Shown here piece by piece: positions 55,563-64,000 of a DNA stretch of 64,000 nucleotides. Under the pieces are notes generated by a model that made no database searches, was not told the origin of the DNA, and saw only the letters and a program-made list of their open reading frames with translations. The position numbers and the translations under genes are program-made. The first letter of the stretch is position 1. Each line of letters begins with the position of its first letter. This DNA is from Levilactobacillus senmaizukei DSM 21775 = NBRC 103853 (GTDB lineage: Bacteria; Bacillota; Bacilli; Lactobacillales; Lactobacillaceae): assembly GCF_001592085.1 (NCBI RefSeq), contig NZ_BCWD01000004.1, forward strand, positions 61,070-125,069, given 5' to 3'.

Positions 55563-55729
55563 GTTTTTTTGATGTAAGCGTTTCACAATGCGCTTGTAAT
55601 TTAGAGGTGAGATTGATATTCTTAATGAGTAGGCGTAATACTCGGAATGGTTGTTTGGCCAATGCGCAAGGTCAGGGAGTATCACGACCAGATAGAATTC
55701 AACCTAAGCTTAAAGGAGATCGATCAATT

Positions 55730-55996
55730 ATGGAAAAACGCGAATTTCATGTTACAGCAGAAACGGGTATTCATGCACGTCCAGCAACGCTGTTAGTTCA
55801 GGCTGCCAGCAAGTTCAGTTCAGAAGTTAGCTTGCAGTACCAAGACAAGTCCGTTAACTTAAAGTCCATCATGGGGGTTATGTCATTAGGTGTTGGTCAA
55901 AACGCCGAAATCACAATCACGACTGATGGTGAGGACGAAGCGGACGCAATGAACGCTGTTGCCGAAACGCTGAAAAAAGAGGGTTTGTCTGACTAA
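55730..55996 (+). CDS. ptsH: Phosphocarrier protein HPr
   Basis: General PTS phosphocarrier and catabolite-control signal. Seen: the phosphorylated His15 in GIHARPA and the regulatory Ser46 in [11 protein letters not shown], the target of HPr kinase/phosphatase in low-GC Gram-positives. It has 88 aa. A frame 123 bases longer has no homology upstream; the ATG with AAAGGAG gives the standard protein. Its stop overlaps the ptsI start by one base (TAATG), showing translational coupling. Confidence 0.96.
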   Translation: MEKREFHVTAETGIHARPATLLVQAASKFSSEVSLQYQDKSVNLKSIMGVMSLGVGQNAEITITTDGEDEADAMNAVAETLKKEGLSD

Positions 55997-57726
55997 TGAC
56001 TGTGAATCTCAAGGGAATTGCCGCGAGTGATGGCTTGGTTTGTGGTCGGGCCTACCGATTAGTCGAACCGGACCTGAGCTTCGAACGGCGGCAGGTGTCA
56101 AATCTTGATAACGAATTGAAACGATTCCATCAGGCCCTTGAGGCAGCAGTCTCCGATGTTGAGACGATCAAAATGCGTGCAACTAAAAGCCTGGGTACTG
56201 ATGGTGCCCAGGTTTTTAGTACCCACATAACGATGCTTCAGGATCCCGATCTTATTGCCGCGGTGGAGCGGACAATTCGGGAGGATGGCGTTAACGCCGA
56301 GTCCGCTTGGGCAAATGCCGTGGCTGATTTTGAGGAAACACTGGAAAAGATGACGGATAATCCCTATATGCAAGAACGGGTCACGGACCTGCACGACATT
56401 AACAAACGGGTGCTAGCCCACCTGTTGCAAGTGGCGTTGCCCGACCTGGCATTGATTGACCAACCGGTGATTGTTGTGACTCACGATTTGATCCCAAGCG
56501 ACACGGTCTCGGTTAATCCTCAGTTTATCCTGGGGTTCGTAACCGATGTCGGGGGACGGACATCTCACTCGTCAATCTTGGCACGGTCACTGAATATTCC
56601 CGCAGTGGTGGGAACACAGACGGCGACTCAGGCGGTAAAGCCGGGGGACCAGTTGGTGATCAATGGGTCCCAGGGGACCGTCATTGTGGACCCAGATTTG
56701 GCCACCTGGCAGACCGCTAAGCAGGCCATGGTCGATCGACAGGCTAACCTGGACCACTTGGCGACCTTTAGGAATCATAAGACGACGACCAAGGATGGTC
56801 GGGGAGTCACATTGGCGGCGAACATTGGGAATGCAAGTGACCTGCCAAGTGTTTTGCAAAATGGTGCCGAAGCAGTGGGGCTGATGCGGACGGAATTTCT
56901 CTATATGAATGGGGATCAATTACCGACGGAGGATGAGCAGTTTGCGGTTTACCGTGAAGTTGTTAAGTCCTTGTCCCCTAAGACGGTGGTCATTCGAACG
57001 CTGGATATTGGTGGTGACAAGCCGTTGCCTTACCTACATCAACATCCGGAAGCCAACCCGTTCCTAGGTGAACGGGCCATTCGTCAAAGCTTGGCCCACC
57101 AGCAAATCTTCCGTAGCCAATTACGAGCTTTGTTGCGCGCCTCGGCGTATGGCCACCTGCGAATCATGTTTCCGATGATTGCGACGCTCGATGAGTTTCG
57201 TCAAGCCAAGGCAATCTACGATGATGAGCGTTCGAAGCTCACCACCAAGCAGGTGCCACTAGGCGACGTGAAGGTTGGTATGATGGTGGAAGTTCCAGCG
57301 GCTGCCTTGCTGGCCGATCGCTTTGCTCAGGAGGCTGACTTCATGAGTATTGGCACCAACGACCTCATCGGGTACACACTGGCCGCTGATCGAACGAACC
57401 AAGACGTCGCATACCTGTATCAACCCTATCATCCCGCGGTATTGCGGTTGATTAACCAGGTTATTTCTGCGGGTCATGCGGCGGGGATTCCCGTCGCTAT
57501 GTGTGGTGAGATGGCGGGAGACCCGATTGCCGTTCCGTTACTATTGGGGATGGGCTTAGATGAATTCTCAATGGGGGCGGGCACGATCTTGAAGACGCGG
57601 GAGCTGATTGGTCAGTTGACCGCGGACGACCTGGGAGCGCTAGCGGAAACGGCTTTAAACTCGGCTAGCACGAGTCAGGAAGTCGTGACCATGGTGCAGG
57701 CCGCCGTTCCAGGCATTGTTTCCTAA
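55996..57726 (+). CDS. ptsI: PTS Enzyme I (phosphoenolpyruvate-protein phosphotransferase)
   Basis: Takes phosphate from phosphoenolpyruvate and passes it to HPr. Seen: the N-terminal HPr-binding domain, the phospho-His191 in GGRTSHSSIL, the PEP-binding barrel with GLMRTEFLYM, GTNDLIGYTLAADR and the active Cys503 in AMCGEMAGD. The 576 aa length is typical. It is the last gene of the ptsHI operon, ending in a strong terminator. Confidence 0.96.
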   Translation: MTVNLKGIAASDGLVCGRAYRLVEPDLSFERRQVSNLDNELKRFHQALEAAVSDVETIKMRATKSLGTDGAQVFSTHITMLQDPDLIAAVERTIREDGVNAESAWANAVADFEETLEKMTDNPYMQERVTDLHDINKRVLAHLLQVALPDLALIDQPVIVVTHDLIPSDTVSVNPQFILGFVTDVGGRTSHSSILARSLNIPAVVGTQTATQAVKPGDQLVINGSQGTVIVDPDLATWQTAKQAMVDRQANLDHLATFRNHKTTTKDGRGVTLAANIGNASDLPSVLQNGAEAVGLMRTEFLYMNGDQLPTEDEQFAVYREVVKSLSPKTVVIRTLDIGGDKPLPYLHQHPEANPFLGERAIRQSLAHQQIFRSQLRALLRASAYGHLRIMFPMIATLDEFRQAKAIYDDERSKLTTKQVPLGDVKVGMMVEVPAAALLADRFAQEADFMSIGTNDLIGYTLAADRTNQDVAYLYQPYHPAVLRLINQVISAGHAAGIPVAMCGEMAGDPIAVPLLLGMGLDEFSMGAGTILKTRELIGQLTADDLGALAETALNSASTSQEVVTMVQAAVPGIVS

Positions 57727-57753
57727 ATATGAGTGAATAAATGAAACGAAGTG

Positions 57754-57799
57754 GGAGTCGTTAATGGGTCGTTACTGACCGATTAGCGACTCTTTTATT
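57754..57799 (+). terminator. Terminator after ptsHI
   Basis: GAGTCGTTAAT / ATTAGCGACTC outer stem, with a wobble, GGTC / GACC inner stem, then T-rich. Confidence 0.85.
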
Positions 57800-57823
57800 T
57801 TTCCTAGCGATTGACGTTGAGGT

Positions 57824-57852
57824 TTGCAATCAACTTAGCAAACCCATATAAT
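57824..57852 (+). promoter_or_regulatory. Promoter of the glycolipid operon
   Basis: TTGCAA (57824-57829), a 17-base spacer and perfect TATAAT (57847-57852). Confidence 0.7.
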
Positions 57853-57920
57853 TGTACTGATTGTATGCTACGAACCGATTTAGTAGTCATAAGAACGTTT
57901 AAAAGTAAGGGGGATTGGCG

Positions 57921-59099
57921 ATGAACATTGGTATATTTACGGACACCTATTTCCCTCAAGTGAGTGGGGTCGCAACATCGATTAAAACGTTGCGGGATCA
58001 GTTAGAGAAGCAGGGTAACCAGGTCTACATCTTCACTACCACCGATCCACAGGTAGAACGGAATGTTTACGAAAGAAACGTTTTTCGTTTCTCTAGTATT
58101 CCGTTCATCTCGTTTACAGAACGCCGAATTGCAGTTAGGGGACTGTTTCAGGCGTACCAAATTGCTAAGGAATTAAATCTGGATGTCGTCCATACGCAAA
58201 CTGAGTTTTCGATGGGCTGGATTGGTAAGTTTGTGGCGCGGAATCTGGAAATTCCCTGTCTGCACACTTATCACACCATGTATGAGGATTATTTACATTA
58301 CGTGGCCAACGGCAAGATTTTAAAGCCCGTCCACGTTAAGCAGGGGACGCTGGCCTTTTGTTATCATCTGACGGGAGTTGTGGCTCCGAGTGACCGGGTT
58401 TTAACGACCTTAACGGATTATGGGGTTAAGGCGCCGATCCGGGTGATTCCTACCGGGGTTAATCTCCATCAGTATGAACAACCGGATACGGCTGATCTGC
58501 GGCGAAATTTGGGCTTTGATGAGGACACGCCAGTCATTCTGTCCCTTAGTCGCTTAGCCTATGAAAAGAATATCTCGGAAAGTATTAATGCGATGCCCAG
58601 GATTCTGGAGCAAGTGCCCAACGCCCAGCTATTAATCGTTGGGGATGGTCCCGCCAAGGAAGACTTGGAAGAACAGGTGAAAACGATGGCGCTCAGCGAC
58701 CATGTCTCGTTCACCGGTGAAGTGGATAATAATGAAGTTTTCCGTTATTACCATATGGCTAACGTCTTTCTATCTTCGTCAGACTCAGAGTCGCAAGGAC
58801 TGACCTATATTGAGGCCATGGCAGCCGGAACTAAGATTGTTGTCATGACGAGTCCTTATACGGACGAATTATTATCCAGTCGGGCGCTTGGCGTAACCTT
58901 TAAGGACCCGGAGACCATGATAAAAAATGTCGTGGACTATCTGCGCCATGGGGATGAAGAACAGGATCCAGATCTCTTGGCCAAAAAGCTTTCAGAGATT
59001 TCCGCGGATACCTTTGGGCAACATATTCTGGAGTTTTATCAGGATGCCCAGACTAGCTATGAGCGGACGCATGAAGATACACCAGACTTTAGCAATTAG
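57921..59099 (+). CDS. Glycolipid glycosyltransferase GT4 (LafA-like, diacylglycerol glucosyltransferase)
   Basis: GT-B enzyme that likely makes monoglucosyl-diacylglycerol, first step of the lipoteichoic acid lipid anchor. Seen: N-terminal IGIFTDTYFPQVSGVATSI, HTYHTMYEDYLHYV, and the C-terminal donor site SDSESQGLTYIEAMAAG with the E-x7-E layout. It has 392 aa. The chosen ATG has AAGGGGG nine bases upstream; a TTG two codons earlier lies too near that site. The neighbouring GT4, flippase-like gene and ltaS support the function; the match to Enterococcus BgsB / Listeria LafA is from family memory. Confidence 0.85.
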   Translation: MNIGIFTDTYFPQVSGVATSIKTLRDQLEKQGNQVYIFTTTDPQVERNVYERNVFRFSSIPFISFTERRIAVRGLFQAYQIAKELNLDVVHTQTEFSMGWIGKFVARNLEIPCLHTYHTMYEDYLHYVANGKILKPVHVKQGTLAFCYHLTGVVAPSDRVLTTLTDYGVKAPIRVIPTGVNLHQYEQPDTADLRRNLGFDEDTPVILSLSRLAYEKNISESINAMPRILEQVPNAQLLIVGDGPAKEDLEEQVKTMALSDHVSFTGEVDNNEVFRYYHMANVFLSSSDSESQGLTYIEAMAAGTKIVVMTSPYTDELLSSRALGVTFKDPETMIKNVVDYLRHGDEEQDPDLLAKKLSEISADTFGQHILEFYQDAQTSYERTHEDTPDFSN

Positions 59100-59111
59100 A
59101 GGAGTTATTGG

Positions 59112-60134
59112 ATGTTAAAAATCAATATGTTTTCTGCAGCTGATTCCGTCAAGGGACAGGGTGTTGGTAGCGCCTATAATGAGTTAATGAATTTGTTGCG
59201 TACCCGACTGACCAAGGAATTCACGGTTACGGTTAACCAGTACGGTCACGCGGACCTGACACATTATCACACCATTAACTTTTCTTACTACTTGTCGACC
59301 TTCCTACCGGGCCGGGGCCGTAAGATCGGATACGTTCACTTTCTACCGGAGACCCTAGAGGGCAGCTTGACTATTCCGCAACCATTTCGGGGGATCTTCT
59401 ACCGGTATGTGATTGCCTTTTATAAGCGAATGGACCATATCGTGGTGGTCAATCCGACCTTCATTCCGAAGCTGGTGGCCTATGGGATTCCTGAAGAAAA
59501 GGTGACCTACATTCCTAACTTTGTAAGTCGCCAAGAATTTTATCCGGTCGATGATGACCGGAAGTTGGCACTGCGTAAGCAGTATCACTATGATGGTCAG
59601 AAGTTTACCATTTTAGGGACGGGCCAGATTCAGGAGCGTAAGGGACTATTTGACTTTATCAAGCTAGCCCGCGAGAATCCTAATTTGCAATTCATCTGGG
59701 CCGGTGGCTTTTCTTTCGGTCGAATGACGGATGGTTATGCAAAATTAAAGAAGGTGGTGGACGATCCGCCGGCAAACCTAAGCTTTCCGGGGATCGTCGA
59801 CCGGGATCGACTAGTGGATTACTATAATCTGGCCGACCTATTTTTGTTGCCGTCGTTTAACGAGCTCTTTCCAATGTCGGTCCTGGAGGCCTTTAGCACC
59901 GGGACGCCAGTTATGCTGCGTGACTTGGAACTCTACCATGCGATTATCAGTGGGGATTATGCGCCAGCACAGAATTATGCAGAGATGAATGAGCTGCTAC
60001 AGACCTTGCCGACGGATGAAGCTGCCTTGGCCCATTGGCATGAGCGAAGCCTGCAGGCCGCCAGTCGTTATTCAGAAGAACACCTGACTGATATTTGGCG
60101 GGAATTTTATCAGCAGCAAGTAAAAGAGGGGTAA
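59112..60134 (+). CDS. Glycolipid glycosyltransferase GT4 (LafB/BgsA-like)
   Basis: Second GT4 enzyme, adding a hexose to monoglucosyl-diacylglycerol to give the diglycosyl anchor. Seen: N-terminal MLKINMFSAADSVKGQGVGSAY, the HFLPETLEGSL segment, GTGQIQERKG at the domain junction, and the donor-site PSFNELFPMSVLEAFSTG. It has 340 aa. The ribosome binding site AGAGGAG overlaps the end of the previous gene, and it is 4 bases from the next. Whether glucose or galactose is added cannot be read. Confidence 0.87.
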   Translation: MLKINMFSAADSVKGQGVGSAYNELMNLLRTRLTKEFTVTVNQYGHADLTHYHTINFSYYLSTFLPGRGRKIGYVHFLPETLEGSLTIPQPFRGIFYRYVIAFYKRMDHIVVVNPTFIPKLVAYGIPEEKVTYIPNFVSRQEFYPVDDDRKLALRKQYHYDGQKFTILGTGQIQERKGLFDFIKLARENPNLQFIWAGGFSFGRMTDGYAKLKKVVDDPPANLSFPGIVDRDRLVDYYNLADLFLLPSFNELFPMSVLEAFSTGTPVMLRDLELYHAIISGDYAPAQNYAEMNELLQTLPTDEAALAHWHERSLQAASRYSEEHLTDIWREFYQQQVKEG

Positions 60135-60138
60135 CTGA

Positions 60139-61173
60139 ATGTCACGACGAAATAAATGGGTCTTAGCGTTGATGTTACTCTTAGGCATTGGTATTATGAT
60201 TTTTTCAATGCGTGACATTAAATTCTCGATTTTGGTCGATGACTTTGTTCATATTAACTTCTGGTGGTTCGGGGTAGCCGTGCTGTGCATGCTGGTGTAC
60301 CTGGCCCTAGAAGGGGTTATCGTCAAAGTCTTCATTTCAGACCGAATTGAAGGTTTTACCTTTAAAGATGCCATCCGAATTCCGATGGTTGAACAATTAT
60401 TCAATGGGATTACGCCGTTTTCTTCAGGTGGTCAACCGGCGCAACTGATTGCTTTGATGCAAACGGGTGTTGATGCTGGTAAGGCCAGCTCGGTGTTATT
60501 AATGAAATTTGTCGTCTACCAATCAATGATCGTGATTAACTTTTTATTTGCGTTGGTGGTTGGATTCCACAGTATTCAAGACAAACTTCACGCCCTGGCG
60601 TGGTTGGTGGTCTTTGGGTTTACGATTCATTTGGCCGTCATTATTGGGCTACTCATGGTGATGTTTTGGCATGCTTTTACCAAGAAGATGGTGAAGGTGG
60701 TACTGACTCCCATGCGTTGGGTGATGAAAGCCGAACGCTTTAGCCGAATGGAAGACAATATTAATGGGAAGATTGACTCATTTTATGCGGAAAGTGTCCG
60801 AATCAGTGGACAATGGAAACTGATGTTACGGGTCTTTGGGATCACCTTTATCCAGCTGATGTTTTATTACTTGATTCCGTACTTTATTATGTTGGCTCTC
60901 GGTTATACTACGGCGAACATTGTCATGGTTACCAGTCTACATATTTTAATTGTCATGGTCATTTCACTCTTTCCGATTCCCGGGGGGTCTGGCGGAGCGG
61001 AATATAGTTTTGAAATGATCTTCAGGAGTTATATTTCTTCAAATAGTAAATTGGTGCTCGCAATGATTCTTTGGCGGCTATTAACCTACTACTTGGGCAT
61101 GTTAGCCGGGCTCGTGGCGATGGTCATGCGACCGGATAAGGTGACCGAGAAAGATAATTTACCAAATGACTGA
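60139..61173 (+). CDS. Flippase-like membrane protein (UPF0104 / LPG synthase TM type)
   Basis: Polytopic membrane protein of 344 aa with about eight helices of the UPF0104 family (related to the transmembrane half of MprF). Seen: IPMVEQLFNGITPFSSGGQPAQ, the hallmark segment of the family, and FPIPGGSGGAEYSF near the C-terminus. No soluble aminoacyl transferase domain is attached, so it is not a full MprF. It starts 4 bases after the second GT4 gene, inside its operon, which suggests it handles the glycolipid, perhaps flipping it outward; this is inference. Confidence 0.85.
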   Translation: MSRRNKWVLALMLLLGIGIMIFSMRDIKFSILVDDFVHINFWWFGVAVLCMLVYLALEGVIVKVFISDRIEGFTFKDAIRIPMVEQLFNGITPFSSGGQPAQLIALMQTGVDAGKASSVLLMKFVVYQSMIVINFLFALVVGFHSIQDKLHALAWLVVFGFTIHLAVIIGLLMVMFWHAFTKKMVKVVLTPMRWVMKAERFSRMEDNINGKIDSFYAESVRISGQWKLMLRVFGITFIQLMFYYLIPYFIMLALGYTTANIVMVTSLHILIVMVISLFPIPGGSGGAEYSFEMIFRSYISSNSKLVLAMILWRLLTYYLGMLAGLVAMVMRPDKVTEKDNLPND

Positions 61174-61248
61174 GTTTTTATCGAATAGGTCGTGTCAACC
61201 GGACCTAAGTTTGGTAAAATTGATTTGAAGCTAGAAAGGGGATTAACC

Positions 61249-61485
61249 ATGGAAGAATCTCAACTGATTGGTATCATCAATCGTCTGAAGGCGATGCAAG
61301 AAGATGCCACCGACGAGCCACAACCCCGTCGATTTGAAAAAGAAGGCGTGGAACAAGCCTTGGTAGTCTTTAACCAAGCAACGCACACCTACACTTTAAC
61401 TGAACACAATCCGGAAACAACTTTTGAATTCGATAACATTGATTTGGTCGCCATCGAATTATTTGATTTATTGACGGATAACTAA
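61249..61485 (+). CDS. ykuJ: YkuJ family protein (DUF1797)
   Basis: Small cytoplasmic protein of 78 aa. Seen: SQLIGIINRLKAMQED at the N-terminus, RRFEKEGVEQALVVF in the middle and the conserved end FEFDNIDLVAIELFDLL. The function of YkuJ is unknown. The ATG has GAAAGGGG upstream; a frame starting at 61192 lacks support. A TAAAAT at 61214-61219 might serve as its own -10. It is followed by a strong terminator. Confidence 0.88.
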   Translation: MEESQLIGIINRLKAMQEDATDEPQPRRFEKEGVEQALVVFNQATHTYTLTEHNPETTFEFDNIDLVAIELFDLLTDN

Positions 61486-61517
61486 CAAAACTATGGGATC
61501 CATAGTTTTGTTTTTTT
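61486..61517 (+). terminator. Terminator after ykuJ
   Basis: CAAAACTATGG / CCATAGTTTTG around GAT, then TTTTTTT. Confidence 0.9.
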
Positions 61518-61560
61518 ATCGGCTAAAGGTTGAATTTTTTCAAAGGTTATTTTTAAGGAA

Positions 61561-61588
61561 TTGATTCACCGCCAATATCAGCTATACT
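61561..61588 (+). promoter_or_regulatory. Promoter of ltaS
   Basis: TTGATT (61561-61566), a 16-base spacer and TATACT (61583-61588). Confidence 0.65.
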
Positions 61589-61622
61589 GTACTAATGTTA
61601 ATTATTTTCTGGAGGCTGTCTC

Positions 61623-63680
61623 ATGGCGAACTTTATTAAGCGCAAGACAAATTGGTTGAATACCCGAATGGGCTTCTTCCTGTTAGTTGTCGTGTTATTC
61701 TGGGTGAAGACTTACATCGCCTATCAAACTGAATTTTCTTTAGGCGCGAAGGGCAGCGTACAACAATTCTTGCTCTTCATTAACCCAATTCCAGCCACCT
61801 TGTTGGTCTTTGGAATTGCTTTATACTTTAGGGGCAGACTCGCTTATTGGCTGATGATTATCATCAATGTCTTAGAGTCGACTTGGATTTTTGCCAATAT
61901 CCTCTATTATCGTGAGTTTTCTGACTTCTTATCATTCGGTATTATGAAAGGGTCTAGCGATGTTGGAAATAATCTGGGGAAGAGTTTGGCCCAAATTACC
62001 CATGTCTATGACTTTTTTGTCTATGTCGATATTGTGATTTTGATTGTGTTACTACTGATGCATGTGATTCGGATTGACCCGCGGCCATTTAAGCGCCGCT
62101 ACGCGTTATCAATCTCTGTGCTGGCATTTGGGTTGATGTTTGCGGAGTTTGGCATGGCCAACGCTGACCGTTCCGGACTGTTGACGCGGACGTTTGATAA
62201 CAACTACATCGTCAAGTATCTGGGACTCAATGAATATGCTGCATTCAATGCCTACCAAACGCAGAAAGAGAGTGCGACGCGGGCCAGTGCGAATGCGAGT
62301 GACATGAAGAGTGTTAAGAAATATCTGAAGCAAAATCAGGTTAGTCCAAATGTGTCGTATTTCGGGAAGGAGAAGGGGAAGAACGTTTTCATTATTCACT
62401 TAGAAAGTTTCCAACAGTTCCTGTTGGACTATAAGGTGGATGGTAAAGAAGTTACCCCAACCCTAAACAAGTTCTATCATAGTAAGAATACCCTGTCCTA
62501 CGACAACTTCTACAACCAGGTTGCTCAGGGGAAGACCTCTGACGCTGAAATGATGCTGGAAAACTCGTTGTTTGGGTTACCGCAAGGATCGGCGATGACC
62601 ACGTATGGAACGCAGAACACGTTCCAAGCGGCACCGGCGTTGCTAAGTCAGAAGGCCGGCTATACGACGGCGGCTTTCCATGGGGATGTCCCAAGTTTTT
62701 GGAATCGGGACAACACCTACAAGTCATGGGGTTATCAATACTTCTTTAGTTCTAGTTACTATACCGAGAAGTCGGGTTACAGCGTTGGCTATGGGCTGAA
62801 GGATAAAATCTTCTTTAAGCAATCGGCTAAGTACATTGATCAATTGCCACAACCGTTTTATGCTAAGTTGATTACATTGACCAACCATTATCCATATGAA
62901 TTGGATAAGAAGAACACCGATTTCCCCGCCACTAAGACGGGGGACAAGACGGTTGACCCGTATGTTCAAACGGCCCATTACCTCGATCAGTCATTTGCCG
63001 AGTTCATGACGTATCTTAAGAAGGCGGGACTCTATAAAAACAGTGTTATTGTGGCTTACGGGGATCATTATGGGATTTCGAATAATCACCGTGCCGCCAT
63101 TGCCCAGTTATTAGGTAAGGACAAAGTGACGAGCTTCGATTTGGCTCAATTCCAGAAGGTACCGTTTATGATTCATGCGGATGGCCTTAAGGGGGGCATC
63201 AGTCATACCTATGGTGGGGAGATTGACGTTTTGCCAACGCTGTTGGACTTACTCGGTGTGAAGAATACCGATACCGTGCAGTTTGGTCAGGACCTACTGG
63301 CAAAGGATCGGAACCAAACGGTGGCCTTTAGAAACGGGAACTTTGTTTCACCGAAGTATACTAAACTGGGAGGTACGGTCTACGATACGAAGACCGGGAA
63401 GGCGTTGACGTTGACCACTAAGCAGAAGAAGGTCGTTGACCAGATGCAAAATCACGTCACAACGGAGCTTTCTCTATCTGACCGGGTGATCTATGGCGAT
63501 TTGCTACGGTTCTATACGCCTAAGGGCTTTACTAAGGTAGATAAGGGTGACTTTACCTACAAATTGAAGCCGGCTATGGCGAAGTTGGCAGAGGCTCAGG
63601 AGAAGGAAAAGACTAGTGTCATGTCTAAGAATGGTAATAAGAACATTGATTACAAGACGGATGCACCGGAGCTGAAATAG
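61623..63680 (+). CDS. ltaS: Lipoteichoic acid synthase (LtaS family sulfatase fold)
   Basis: Polymerises glycerol phosphate from phosphatidylglycerol onto the glycolipid anchor, on the outer membrane face. Seen: five N-terminal transmembrane helices (about 14-185), then the extracellular sulfatase-fold domain with metal ligand Glu261 (IHLES), catalytic Thr305 in QGKTSDAEM and the YGDHYG metal motif near 480. The 685 aa length is typical; the tail is Lys-rich. The ATG has GGAGGC upstream. It works with the glycolipid enzymes just upstream, though it has its own promoter. Confidence 0.93.
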   Translation: MANFIKRKTNWLNTRMGFFLLVVVLFWVKTYIAYQTEFSLGAKGSVQQFLLFINPIPATLLVFGIALYFRGRLAYWLMIIINVLESTWIFANILYYREFSDFLSFGIMKGSSDVGNNLGKSLAQITHVYDFFVYVDIVILIVLLLMHVIRIDPRPFKRRYALSISVLAFGLMFAEFGMANADRSGLLTRTFDNNYIVKYLGLNEYAAFNAYQTQKESATRASANASDMKSVKKYLKQNQVSPNVSYFGKEKGKNVFIIHLESFQQFLLDYKVDGKEVTPTLNKFYHSKNTLSYDNFYNQVAQGKTSDAEMMLENSLFGLPQGSAMTTYGTQNTFQAAPALLSQKAGYTTAAFHGDVPSFWNRDNTYKSWGYQYFFSSSYYTEKSGYSVGYGLKDKIFFKQSAKYIDQLPQPFYAKLITLTNHYPYELDKKNTDFPATKTGDKTVDPYVQTAHYLDQSFAEFMTYLKKAGLYKNSVIVAYGDHYGISNNHRAAIAQLLGKDKVTSFDLAQFQKVPFMIHADGLKGGISHTYGGEIDVLPTLLDLLGVKNTDTVQFGQDLLAKDRNQTVAFRNGNFVSPKYTKLGGTVYDTKTGKALTLTTKQKKVVDQMQNHVTTELSLSDRVIYGDLLRFYTPKGFTKVDKGDFTYKLKPAMAKLAEAQEKEKTSVMSKNGNKNIDYKTDAPELK

Positions 63681-63697
63681 CAAAGGTAGGATTTATA

Positions 63698-63737
63698 AGG
63701 CGTCAATTCCTGGATATTCCGGGGGTTGGCGCTTTTT
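63698..63737 (+). terminator. Terminator after ltaS
   Basis: The outer stem GGCGTCAA / TTGGCGCT, with a mismatch, and partial inner pairing lead into six T. Beyond it the window is AT-rich and gene-free except for the promoter and repeats below. Confidence 0.7.
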
Positions 63738-63897
63738 TGATGGATCGCGGCAAGCCTTGTTGTAAGAAATTCAAGTAATTATTCATTTTGTTCTTGACCA
63801 TTTGGCCAGATATTGGTAAACTATTTTTTGTTGTCAATTCGTGAAAACACGGTCGATAATGAGGCGTCGAAGCCGTACCGATAATTCAATAAAAGGC

Positions 63898-63926
63898 TTG
63901 ACGGTCTAATTAATTATTGATATAGT
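63898..63926 (+). promoter_or_regulatory. Strong promoter at the right edge
   Basis: TTGACG (63898-63903), a 17-base spacer and TATAGT (63921-63926). No start codon with a good ribosome binding site follows inside the window, so the gene lies beyond it. Confidence 0.65.
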
Positions 63927-63942
63927 TAGATGTGTTGTTAAG

Positions 63943-63984
63943 AATATTTATTCACGGACGCAGTAAAACATCAATATTTATTCA
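63943..63984 (+). repeat. Two 12-base direct repeats in a leader
   Basis: AATATTTATTCA occurs at 63943-63954 and 63973-63984, 30 bases start to start (about three helical turns), just downstream of the promoter above. Confidence 0.6.
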
Positions 63985-64000
63985 AAAAGATGTTTGAAAA

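Noticed and set aside
55573..55587. Catabolite-responsive element upstream of ptsH (TGTAAGCGTTTCACA)
   Set aside because: It fits the cre consensus only with a shifted end; three of ten fixed positions fail without a gap.

Overview
The window is a contiguous piece of a Lactobacillaceae chromosome, of roughly even GC by eye. A heterofermentative Levilactobacillus (L. brevis group)-like species fits best. The evidence is the cydC / prenyl synthase / menA block, the pcrA-ligA-camS-gatCAB-dagK-rlmD order, a gluconate operon with an NAD-type 6-phosphogluconate dehydrogenase, a WxL surface protein, and lipoteichoic and wall teichoic acid genes of lactobacillus type. The genus is an inference from gene content; no rRNA is present. 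I saw no insertion sequence, prophage or CRISPR array.

Layout. 1-3.8 kb: respiratory accessory genes (cydC, polyprenyl diphosphate synthase, menA). 3.9-5.7 kb: xpt and a PurK-like protein whose active site looks destroyed. 5.8-17.1 kb: DNA repair and translation housekeeping (pcrA, ligA, camS, gatCAB, dagK, rlmD). 17.3-19.8 kb: the most accessory-looking stretch, with two divergent XRE regulators and a frameshifted glutamate-cysteine ligase gene. 19.9-26.4 kb: an amino acid permease and a gluconate operon (gnd-gntK-gntP) divergent from an RpiR-type regulator. 26.4-36.8 kb: a catalytically degenerate GH25 protein, an oxidoreductase, a DEAD-box helicase, tRNA-Arg(CCU), a universal stress protein, a GT2 enzyme, wecB, a NERD protein, yihY, a flavodoxin and recX. 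36.8-43.6 kb: a penicillin-binding-protein-like serine hydrolase, a DUF402 protein, an AI-2E family permease and a wall teichoic acid group (tagD, unknown, tagF-like). 43.6-52.6 kb: prfC, a WxL lectin-like surface protein, NADH oxidase, dipeptidase and a MucBP-like protein. 52.8-57.7 kb: clpE with a CtsR box, then ptsHI. 57.9-63.7 kb: glycolipid and lipoteichoic acid synthesis (two GT4 enzymes, a flippase-like membrane protein, ykuJ, ltaS).

How the genes fit together. CydC, the prenyl synthase and MenA serve a cytochrome bd chain that would use supplied heme and a quinone head group. GntP, GntK and Gnd carry gluconate into the phosphoketolase pathway, and NADH oxidase reoxidises NADH. The two GT4 enzymes build the diglycosyl-diacylglycerol anchor that LtaS extends. 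HPr and Enzyme I supply PTS phosphate and the HPr(Ser46) signal.

The most unusual observations are: (1) a small XRE gene whose promoter spacer is filled exactly by an 18-bp palindromic site that recurs, inverted, inside its own 3' coding end; (2) two apparent pseudoenzymes, PurK-like and GH25-like, kept as intact reading frames; (3) a broken glutamate-cysteine ligase; (4) three palindromes in the gluconate divergent promoter, one close to the HexR/RpiR operator type; (5) a MucBP-like protein without a secretion signal, under a promoter carrying its own palindrome; (6) a strong promoter followed by two 12-bp direct repeats at the right edge, pointing to a regulated gene just outside. Several real starts were moved from the longest possible frame on ribosome-binding-site, promoter or family evidence; the reasons are given per gene.
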